51,337 nucleotides of DNA from Bacteroidales bacterium. Its GTDB lineage: Bacteria > Bacteroidota > Bacteroidia > Bacteroidales > UBA932. The position numbers were made by a program, and so were the translations under genes. The stretch covers positions 1 through 51,337 of the forward strand of contig JAFSJK010000082.1 of NCBI GenBank assembly GCA_017439305.1, written 5' to 3'. The notes under the pieces are model-generated. The model worked only from the letters and a program-made list of their open reading frames with translations, did not search any database and had not been told where the DNA came from. This document shows, piece after piece, positions 25,129-32,544 of the stretch (positions are counted from its first letter, which is position 1; every line of letters starts with the position of its first letter).

Positions 25129-28100
25129 TCATTTGACATAAAAATTGGACAACTTGATGAAGAGGTTCCGCATGGCAAGGAAGAACAGGTTCTCCTTGGC
25201 GTCTTCATTCCTGTCAACCTGATGGCGGTTGTTGAACAGCTGCTTCTGGGTATCGAAACTTTCCTCAGCAAAACGGAGGATGCGGGTCATGTCATTTTCC
25301 GACGCGAAAGCATTCGCATCGTCCGGATTCCCGATGATGCCGGTCATGTATTCCTTCAGGATCTTGGAAGAATTCCGGGCGCGGAAAAGGGAAGAGACGT
25401 AATCCTTGACCTTCTCCATCACCATGGCCCGCGTCGCATCGTTCCTGACCTGTTCATTGAGCAGGCTTCCTGCCTTCTCATCCACCACATCCTTCTTATA
25501 GCCCAGGATATCCTGGCTGTAGTCATAATGGATATACTTCTCCCGCTGCACGGTCGAAGTGTTCCCCAAGTCGCTCAATGCGCCGATTGAAACATCAAAG
25601 TCATCCTCATCCACGGCTTTCAGGGTAATCTGGCAATCCGGGTTCATGCTGTAGATACCGCCGTTCGCCGTCAGCTCCTTCGGATTGGCCGGGAAATAGA
25701 CGGAGAACTGCCTGATCTCGATGCCGAAGGCTTTCAGCATCTCGCTGGTCAGGCGTGCGATTTCGGCCTCGTCGCCCAATAGCTTGATATACTCACTACC
25801 CTTTCCGGTGAAGGTGAGGATTTCGGGCATCCGGAAGTTATCGTTCCTGAAGCGGATGTATTTCAGGAAATCGGACAGATAATAGACGATGGACGAATAG
25901 TGCAGGAACATCACGAACCGGAGGTTCTGGTTCATCTTCACGTTGCCGCCGAAATTGAACTCGTTGTACTTGAAGAAGAAACTCACCAGCTGGTCCGCCG
26001 GTTTGTCCTTGTAGTTCGTCTCGTACACGCGCTTGAGTTCGCCGTCCTTGAAATGATAGTTTCCGGACTGGATCAGGTTCATCATATAGGAGACGAACCC
26101 GTTCTTGCTCCGGCGGCGCTCCTCCAGGGAGCGGGCGTCATCCTCGATGCCCCAGAGCTGGTTGCCGGCGAACAGGATGGAGGACTCGAAAGCCCGGCCG
26201 GTCTCCTGGAAGCCCAGGCTACCCTTGTCCAGCACGAAGATATCGGTCGTACCGCCACCGATATCGATGTTCACAGAATTGCGGGTGAATATCTGCTGGC
26301 CCACGCCGGGAAGGGCGATCAGGGAGTAGTACGGAGCGATAGCCTCCATGATGGGCGGTTCAACCGTCAGTTTGAAGTTGAATTTCGTCCATACTTCCTC
26401 GCTCTCCTCTTTCCAAATCTGCTGGAAGGACCTCTGGTCGGTCACCGACATACTGCCCGGATAGAAGTAAACGAACCGGTTGCCCTCCAGGCCGATGTTC
26501 TTGATGATGACCATGTTCTTGAGCATCCAAAGGGTCTGCTTGCAGAAGGCGCGGATCCGGGCCTCGTCCAGCTGGGTCTCCGAATTGTTCCCGTCGCTGC
26601 GGTGCTTCATCGCCTGCCACTTCAGGTCCTCCTGATAATTGAAAAGCTGCGTGTCCAGCCGGGTGAACTCGTTGTCGATGTCGTATCCGATATTGATGGT
26701 CTCGAACAGGTTCCGGGATCCGGTCGCATTGCGGAACTTGGCGGATTCCAGGGTGGCGGTCTTGATCGGATACTTCACGGAAGACCGGTCTTCGCGGTTG
26801 GCCGACAGGCCGATGACGGAGGGAACCGTCTCCTTCCAGAAGGACTGGAGTTCGGCGCCGACATCTCCGAAGGACTCGCGGTGCCGGTAGTCGGGATCGG
26901 ACGCATCCCGCTTGTTCAGGAACACGAACTGCCGCTCTTGATCCGGAATCGAGAACGGAACGACCGACTCGGACCGGCCGTCCGACGTGTCCAGATAGGC
27001 GACGTGGGTGTTGGACGTACCGAAGTCCACGGAAAGGACCGTCGGTTTCTGACGGAGAACCTGCGGAAGGGCCTTCATCCAGACGGGAATGACCAGGCCA
27101 TGGTCCTCCCGGGTGGAAGCTTCGGAGCGGGGAATGTCCACGCTCAGGAGAGAGAACTTGTTGCAGGCGTAGGAATTGAACTCGTTCCGGTTCTCCAGGT
27201 TATATACCTTGGAGATACCCTGACCGTTCGTGACCGTACGGGAGAATTCCGGAACATTCACGGGGAACAGGCCCTTCTTCCCTTCTTCGTCGCTCTGGAA
27301 ATAGAACGAGAGGGATGCTTCCTTCTTCTCCGTCTCTCCCACGTGTGAGAACAGGTATACCGAATAGGCGTTGGTATAATAATCGCCCACCGGATTCTTC
27401 TCGTTCAACTGGTAGAACGGAAAGATGCCCACATCCAGACCGCTTTCAAAGTAGCGGATCGGATAAACGCCCTTCGGAAGACCGAAATTGTCCTTGCTGC
27501 GGTCCTCGGGGCGGGGACGCTGGTATTTGCGCTGGAAAGTGAGCGTCCGGTCTGCCTTCAGTGGAATCGTGAGCGTGAAGACCACGGCCGTCGGGATGCC
27601 GGAACGGTTGCTGTCCGTATACCGGACGGAGAGGTTTTTCCGCAGTGTTTCCGGCTTGAAATAATCAAAGAAAGCCTTCTTGACCGGCAGCAGGAACCGG
27701 AAGTTGTCCTCACCCTGCGGGATGACGAACCGGTTGCCGTCCACCGTGAATCCCAGGTCGACCAGGGTGTCCTCGAACAGGTCCATGTCCGTCAGCCAGG
27801 GGTACTTGATGTTGGTCATCTCCCCGGCCGCTCCGTTCTGGGGAAGGCTGCGCTTCATCGGGTCGGGGTTCGTCATCAGATACATCTCCGTGATGACGGT
27901 ATCCATGCTCCAGGGCTCATCCTCGCTGATGTACGCCCAGTGGTTGATTCCCGTCGTGACGGTATCCCGGGAGGGAAGGACCAGCGGAAGGACGTCCTTT
28001 CCACAGACATCCATGTCCGGATGGATGGTGAAATAGCTTTTTTCCGCAATCGGAGGACGTTTGGCGTTGAAGCGGAGGACGATCTTCGCCCGGTTGCCGT

Positions 28101-28956
28101 CCTTGGTCTGGACCGGGACCTCCAGGTTCCGGACCGGATGGAAATTCTTTTCGAAACCGGCTTCGGCGAAATCGACGTCCCCGCATTCCTGCCTCACATA
28201 CTGGAAGAAACTGTATAGCGGAGACCGCATTCCAGTCACCTCCTCGGGGGCTGTCCGGTAGATTCCGTACAGGTACTCCTTGAAATCGGCAGGACGGGAA
28301 CGGAGAGGTACATACTTGCCGGCCGCATCAAAGAAACGGTACACCTTCCGGTCGATCCGGAAGTTGGACGTCAGATAGTCGGCCCGACCGTCTTTCTGCC
28401 GCTCGGCCTCCACCTCGTCCCGGAGATTCGCCCCGGTATAGACCAGGTTGAAGGGAGACGTTCCGCCCAGCAGCATCCCGTCGAAATAGATCAGGTTGAT
28501 CTGCTGGTCCTGGCCGAATTCACTGCCGGAACCGAAAGCCAGCTCCAGGGACTTACCCAGCAGCCGCTTCTCCTCGCTGCCCGAATTCTTCAGGGAACGG
28601 ATCACGCTCGCTCCCTTCCAGGCCAGCACCTTCAGTTTCGAAGTCTGGGACGAATCTTCATCCACGCCGTTTTCGAAGATCATCTGCAAGAGGTCCAGGG
28701 CGTCATTCACCAGTCCCTGGTAGACCTCGTTCCGGGCACTCACGTGCGAAGCCATGAACTCGAAAGCGGCATTGAACAGATAGATGCGGGCAAGGGGCGT
28801 CGGGATGGAGGTGCCCACCTTGCTCAGGTTGCCGATGTTGGAAAGCGTGTCCGGAATGTCCTTGATCGTCGCTTCCGTCACCTGCGAACGCTTGTACCAG
28901 CCATTCTGGCTCTGCTCGGCGTCGCTGCTGAAAAGATTGAAGATATATGATGCCAT
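25129..28956 (-). CDS. Giant actin/Hsp70-superfamily ATPase with large unknown N-terminal region
   Basis: This 1275-residue protein has no signal peptide. The C-terminal half carries the three actin/Hsp70/FGGY nucleotide motifs in order: phosphate-1 SVDFGTSNTHVAYLD (Asp644, GTSN 646-649), phosphate-2 NIDIGGGTTDIFVLD (Asp898, GGG 900-902, Asp905) and adenosine motif LTFTGKGSEYI (GKG 1051-1053). The interval between phosphate-1 and phosphate-2 (about 250 residues) is larger than in actin. Residues 1 to about 635 match nothing I recognise. Such ATPases polymerise or act as nucleotide switches. Size and layout recall virulence-factor SrfB-type proteins, which are known from memory only. It lies 11 bases after the tubulin-like gene and is central to the operon. 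Confidence 0.85.
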   Translation of the reverse strand: MASYIFNLFSSDAEQSQNGWYKRSQVTEATIKDIPDTLSNIGNLSKVGTSIPTPLARIYLFNAAFEFMASHVSARNEVYQGLVNDALDLLQMIFENGVDEDSSQTSKLKVLAWKGASVIRSLKNSGSEEKRLLGKSLELAFGSGSEFGQDQQINLIYFDGMLLGGTSPFNLVYTGANLRDEVEAERQKDGRADYLTSNFRIDRKVYRFFDAAGKYVPLRSRPADFKEYLYGIYRTAPEEVTGMRSPLYSFFQYVRQECGDVDFAEAGFEKNFHPVRNLEVPVQTKDGNRAKIVLRFNAKRPPIAEKSYFTIHPDMDVCGKDVLPLVLPSRDTVTTGINHWAYISEDEPWSMDTVITEMYLMTNPDPMKRSLPQNGAAGEMTNIKYPWLTDMDLFEDTLVDLGFTVDGNRFVIPQGEDNFRFLLPVKKAFFDYFKPETLRKNLSVRYTDSNRSGIPTAVVFTLTIPLKADRTLTFQRKYQRPRPEDRSKDNFGLPKGVYPIRYFESGLDVGIFPFYQLNEKNPVGDYYTNAYSVYLFSHVGETEKKEASLSFYFQSDEEGKKGLFPVNVPEFSRTVTNGQGISKVYNLENRNEFNSYACNKFSLLSVDIPRSEASTREDHGLVIPVWMKALPQVLRQKPTVLSVDFGTSNTHVAYLDTSDGRSESVVPFSIPDQERQFVFLNKRDASDPDYRHRESFGDVGAELQSFWKETVPSVIGLSANREDRSSVKYPIKTATLESAKFRNATGSRNLFETINIGYDIDNEFTRLDTQLFNYQEDLKWQAMKHRSDGNNSETQLDEARIRAFCKQTLWMLKNMVIIKNIGLEGNRFVYFYPGSMSVTDQRSFQQIWKEESEEVWTKFNFKLTVEPPIMEAIAPYYSLIALPGVGQQIFTRNSVNIDIGGGTTDIFVLDKGSLGFQETGRAFESSILFAGNQLWGIEDDARSLEERRRSKNGFVSYMMNLIQSGNYHFKDGELKRVYETNYKDKPADQLVSFFFKYNEFNFGGNVKMNQNLRFVMFLHYSSIVYYLSDFLKYIRFRNDNFRMPEILTFTGKGSEYIKLLGDEAEIARLTSEMLKAFGIEIRQFSVYFPANPKELTANGGIYSMNPDCQITLKAVDEDDFDVSIGALSDLGNTSTVQREKYIHYDYSQDILGYKKDVVDEKAGSLLNEQVRNDATRAMVMEKVKDYVSSLFRARNSSKILKEYMTGIIGNPDDANAFASENDMTRILRFAEESFDTQKQLFNNRHQVDRNEDAKENLFFLAMRNLFIKLSNFYVK

Positions 28957-28967
28957 ATCTGCCTGTT

Positions 28968-30509
28968 TTATTTTCTGACCTTGAACAACTCCTTGTTAGC
29001 GGTGAGCTCCCACAATCCCAGCGAGAATATCTTCATGAAAATCTGGGTATTGGACATTCCGCTCCCCTCCTGGGGAATCGGAGAGAACTGGAGCGCGACG
29101 TTTTTCCGGATCGTCGAGTAGATGTCCTTGGACGAAGGCCGTTCCGCATTGAAGAGCACGAAATGGTCCAGGTCTTTCGAGAAATCATACGGAGAGAAGG
29201 TCAGCTGCTCGTTCGTCGCCATCTCGTCCGACCACACTGCGAAGGCCTCCTGGAAGGACTCCAGCAGCTTGCCGAAATCGGTGGACCGGGAAATGTCGCT
29301 GCCCACCCGGCGATAATAGGTCTGCGGGGAGTTGAACACGCCGGCGCCGTCGTCTTTCTTGGGCGTGTAGACATACTCGTCGCAATACTTCTTGAAGAAG
29401 GCGAACGCATTCATCGGACGGACATACCGGTTGTACACCTCGTTCGTGCCCGTCTCGTTGCTCACATTGACGGCGGAGAGCACGTCCAGCATGCAGCCGT
29501 CCGGCTCGAACCCCTGGGCGGAGCCATATTCATATTCCGAGAGGATTCCCGGAGCGTGCGGCGTGCCGGGGTGCTTGGCGAATTCGACGATGCTCATGGC
29601 GGACAGGAGTTCCACCAGGTGCGCCTTGTTCCGCTGCTCGCTGCCGCCTTCCACATTCTTGTACGTACCTTTCCGGGCGTTGCAGCCGATGTAATAGATT
29701 TCGTCCAGCTTGTCGTTGACCTCCTTCTGGTAATAGGAAAGGGCCGCCTTGGACTTGGACACGTTCAGGTTGGAGTTGATCTGGCTCTTCTCGTTTCCTT
29801 CCACATTGAAGTAAGGGAGGATGATACAAGTGCCGATCCGGCAGTTCCGGATGGCGTTTTTCTCGCAGGAACGGAGGTTCTTCACCAGCTGGGGAATACC
29901 CGTCGACCCGGTGCCGCCGAAGATGGAACCGACGATGAACACCTTGTCCGGCGTGGTTTCATCCGTCGAGAAACTGTTGTAGAACGTCCTGTAGGTCTCC
30001 GTCCCGAAGAACTTGTTGAACACGACGCTGCCGATGTTGGGGTTTCCCTTGAAGCCCAGCTTCAGGGAAAGCTCCAGTTCCTGTTTGCTCTTGACCTTCG
30101 AGGCGCTGTACAGGCTGCGGATGAAGTCCTGGGTCGGGTCGTCGTCCGACTGGTTCAGGTTGTCATAGTTGATATAATTGCCGAAAGTCGCATTCGGGTA
30201 CTCCCGGCCCATCTCCACGAAGGAAAGGGAAGAATCGGCGGGATTGTTTCCCAGCATCGTCAGGGCGCCGTTGAAGAAAAGATGGTCCTTCTCCTCTCCG
30301 GGAATGTCCTTGATGATCTTGTTGAACTGCACATACTGGTCCATCAGCGCCTTGGTCCGGACCAGGTCGCCGTTCTCAATGTCATAGTCCACCAGGATGG
30401 GCACGATCTCGTTGCCCTTCCCCAGGTCCACGCCAGACGCCATCAGAAAAATCAGGGAGCGGAGCGTACGGGCTCCGGACCCCCCCACGAAATACACGAA
30501 AGTCCTCAT
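28968..30509 (-). CDS. Tubulin/FtsZ-superfamily GTPase-like protein
   Basis: This 513-residue protein has an N-terminal glycine motif (VYFVGGSGARTLRSL, about 5-19) like the first nucleotide loop of FtsZ/Tubulin_2 proteins. It also has the tubulin signature as SIFGGTGSTGIPQL, with GGTGSTG at residues 198-204, about 25 residues before a strand and loop ILPYFNVEGNE (230-240) that parallels the FtsZ KPF.FEG segment. It is too divergent and too long to be the cell-division FtsZ. I cannot identify a T7 catalytic loop by eye, so GTP hydrolysis is uncertain. It probably forms filaments or switches in the cytoplasm. Gaps of 6 and 11 bases join it to the small membrane protein and the actin-like ATPase. 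Confidence 0.85.
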   Translation of the reverse strand: MRTFVYFVGGSGARTLRSLIFLMASGVDLGKGNEIVPILVDYDIENGDLVRTKALMDQYVQFNKIIKDIPGEEKDHLFFNGALTMLGNNPADSSLSFVEMGREYPNATFGNYINYDNLNQSDDDPTQDFIRSLYSASKVKSKQELELSLKLGFKGNPNIGSVVFNKFFGTETYRTFYNSFSTDETTPDKVFIVGSIFGGTGSTGIPQLVKNLRSCEKNAIRNCRIGTCIILPYFNVEGNEKSQINSNLNVSKSKAALSYYQKEVNDKLDEIYYIGCNARKGTYKNVEGGSEQRNKAHLVELLSAMSIVEFAKHPGTPHAPGILSEYEYGSAQGFEPDGCMLDVLSAVNVSNETGTNEVYNRYVRPMNAFAFFKKYCDEYVYTPKKDDGAGVFNSPQTYYRRVGSDISRSTDFGKLLESFQEAFAVWSDEMATNEQLTFSPYDFSKDLDHFVLFNAERPSSKDIYSTIRKNVALQFSPIPQEGSGMSNTQIFMKIFSLGLWELTANKELFKVRK

Positions 30510-30515
30510 AGTGCG

Positions 30516-30968
30516 CTATTTGCCAAAAGGAATCAGATTGGTGCCGTGCGGGCCCCAACGCTTGATGATGATCGAGAAAAGGAAGAAGAAAACCAGCGCA
30601 TAGATGGCGGAATTCGCAGCGACGAGCCACATGTCCAGCGTCCCGGAAGCGGCCGTAGTTTCCGCCAGCGGGTCGATGGAGATCAGGTCATTGTCTATGA
30701 TATACTTGACAATCATCCCCTTTGCGACAAAGAAAACCGCGAAAAAGCACACCACCGCATTGAGGAACATCGTCAGATAATAATGGACGTTTGTCAGCGC
30801 GGGCTTGATCAGGGTCAGCACGAAGTAGAACAGGATGACAAACAACAGTGAAATGCCCAGCGTCATCAGGAACGAAAGGGTCAGGCCGCCGGATGTTGCA
30901 TACCAGGGAATCCATATGTCACCCGATGTCTGCAGAACGCTTGTCAGAAGAAAGTAAATCTTTTCCAT
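30516..30968 (-). CDS. Small multi-pass inner-membrane protein
   Basis: This 150-residue protein has probable membrane helices at about 29-53 (LSFLMTLGISLLFVILFYFVL), 65-82 (LTMFLNAVVCFFAVFFVA) and 114-136 (AIYALVFFFLFSIIIK). A stretch of about 30 residues between the last two (IDNDLISIDPLAETTAASG) is exposed. No family recognised. The gene lies between the vWA-like lipoprotein (15-base gap) and the tubulin-like gene (6-base gap). It could be a membrane anchor or channel for the system. Confidence 0.75.
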   Translation of the reverse strand: MEKIYFLLTSVLQTSGDIWIPWYATSGGLTLSFLMTLGISLLFVILFYFVLTLIKPALTNVHYYLTMFLNAVVCFFAVFFVAKGMIVKYIIDNDLISIDPLAETTAASGTLDMWLVAANSAIYALVFFFLFSIIIKRWGPHGTNLIPFGK

Positions 30969-30983
30969 TATATTGATTATTAG

Positions 30984-32471
30984 TTATTTCTTGATAATTT
31001 TGACCGGGATGTCAATGGCGGCATTGAGATTATCCGGCCGTATTCCCTTCCCAAGCAGCATGGCGCGGATGAGAGCATCCAGGCAGAAGGTGTCCTCGTC
31101 GTTTCCTCCGCCTACCGTATCATCCGCACAGGATTTCTGGAGATACCATTCATCCAGGATACCGCCCAGGCTGATGTTGATGTCCATGTCCTGTCCGAAT
31201 TTGGCCGCCAGTTCGGGAGAAACCTGGAGATCCAGGATATACGTCCCGAGAGCAGGGTTGTCCGCATGCAACCCCTGCAGGAAACCGTCTGCCGGAAGCG
31301 GAATGCCGGAAGCAGGATCCTTGTATTGGAACGTCAGGTTGGCCTGGAGGTAGTTCTCGTCATTGACAAAGGCAGGAAGGTCACGGACGCTCATCCGCAG
31401 GCGGAAATTCACCGGAGCCTGGACCCGGGACGGCATGATTACCGAATTCTGGGCGGGGACGATATTCACCTTTTCAGTGTTCTGGGAACCCATCAACTGG
31501 CCCTTAGTGAGGGTCTTGTACCCGCCGGCCTCATAGGAAGCGAGACGGTCTGTGAAACGGAAATTGGGTTCCTTTTCCACTTTCTGGGCGAACTCGGTCA
31601 GATGGTCGGCCGCTCCGAACAGGAAGATAAAGAAAGGACGGGGCGAGCCATTCAACTTATGCGTCTTGTTGTGATAGTCATAATAAACGCCGGAGAATTC
31701 ACCGTCGAAACGATACACCAGGAAATCGACTTTCTCCTGAGAGGAGACCGCATCCCTGATCCGCTGTTCAATCAGAGGCAGATGCTTGAGCGTGAATTCC
31801 GGATCCCGTTTGGTTTCCTGGCTGGTACCGCTGATGATTCCGTCGGTAATCACACAGGAAACCGTCTGGACGTTATCCGCCGCCATGGCGATGGCTGTGG
31901 CGAAAATCTGGTCCAGCGGGGAACTTTGCCCGACGAGGATCTTTCCGTTCGCCAGATTGCTGTCGAAGGTGTCCTTCGCAACTGCGGTCAGAACCTGGGC
32001 GTGCTTGGCATTCTCCCCGATATAGGCCGTTTCAATGGACACGTCCTTGGTCACGCCGTTGTACAAAGCGATGATCGGGCGGGTAAAGGTGCTGGTACCG
32101 GACTTGAAATAGCCTTGCATGCTCATGGAATTCTCCAGCATGACCACCAACCGCTCCAGCGGAACCGTGTTTTTGACGTACTTCTTCAACACGGCGGCCG
32201 GCTCGGAAATGCCCTTGCCGACAAAATACAGGGCGAGTTCCTCTTCGTTATGGATGGGTGTACGGACACCAGCATCATTGATCGTCACGATACCGGCTTT
32301 CTGTACCAAGGCAAGGGCCGACACAAATTCCGCGTCATTGACCTGCTGGTCCACCATGGCGGTACGGATGGCCTTGATGGCTTTCTGCTCTTTGGAATTG
32401 GACGAGCAGGCTCCCGTGAAAAGACAGATCACCAGAAGCGGGACAAGGCCGTTCTTCATCAGTTTATTCAT
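30984..32471 (-). CDS. Lipoprotein with degenerate vWA-like domain, first gene of the operon
   Basis: This 495-residue lipoprotein (lipobox Cys22, LFTGACSSN) contains a vWA-like fold (about 105-290). Strand one is LVVMLENSMSM, where the DxSxS metal site reads ENSMS (Glu113, Ser115, Ser117), and a later strand is VSCVITDGIIS with an Asp typical of vWA domains. The C-terminal third is beta-rich. With Glu for Asp the metal site may be weakened. vWA domains usually mediate protein interactions. Location is the periplasm or outer membrane via lipid. It heads the nine-gene operon, transcribed from the promoter at 32498-32505, and is divergent from the beta-barrel gene at 32545. Confidence 0.75.
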   Translation of the reverse strand: MNKLMKNGLVPLLVICLFTGACSSNSKEQKAIKAIRTAMVDQQVNDAEFVSALALVQKAGIVTINDAGVRTPIHNEEELALYFVGKGISEPAAVLKKYVKNTVPLERLVVMLENSMSMQGYFKSGTSTFTRPIIALYNGVTKDVSIETAYIGENAKHAQVLTAVAKDTFDSNLANGKILVGQSSPLDQIFATAIAMAADNVQTVSCVITDGIISGTSQETKRDPEFTLKHLPLIEQRIRDAVSSQEKVDFLVYRFDGEFSGVYYDYHNKTHKLNGSPRPFFIFLFGAADHLTEFAQKVEKEPNFRFTDRLASYEAGGYKTLTKGQLMGSQNTEKVNIVPAQNSVIMPSRVQAPVNFRLRMSVRDLPAFVNDENYLQANLTFQYKDPASGIPLPADGFLQGLHADNPALGTYILDLQVSPELAAKFGQDMDINISLGGILDEWYLQKSCADDTVGGGNDEDTFCLDALIRAMLLGKGIRPDNLNAAIDIPVKIIKK

Positions 32472-32497
32472 ACTGTAGCGGGTTTTGTTTCAAATGC

Positions 32498-32505
32498 CAA
32501 ATATA
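32498..32505 (-). promoter_or_regulatory. Promoter -7 box of the nine-gene operon
   Basis: The minus strand reads TATATTTG (TAnnTTTG), 26 bases before the ATG at 32471. It lies only 14 bases from the divergent -7 box at 32520-32527, so both directions may respond to the same regulator. Confidence 0.6.
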
Positions 32506-32519
32506 CTAAATAATTTTTG

Positions 32520-32527
32520 TAATTTTG
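32520..32527 (+). promoter_or_regulatory. Promoter -7 box of the repeat/beta-barrel gene
   Basis: TAATTTTG matches TAnnTTTG and lies 17 bases before the ATG at 32545. It is divergent from the operon promoter in the same AT-rich gap. Confidence 0.6.
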
Positions 32528-32544
32528 CCCCAAATTCAACGCAT

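Noticed and set aside
28947-30851. 634-codon plus-strand frame opposite the tubulin-like gene
   Set aside because: Antisense shadow with Val/His/Arg-rich composition; the minus strand has the GGTGSTG protein.
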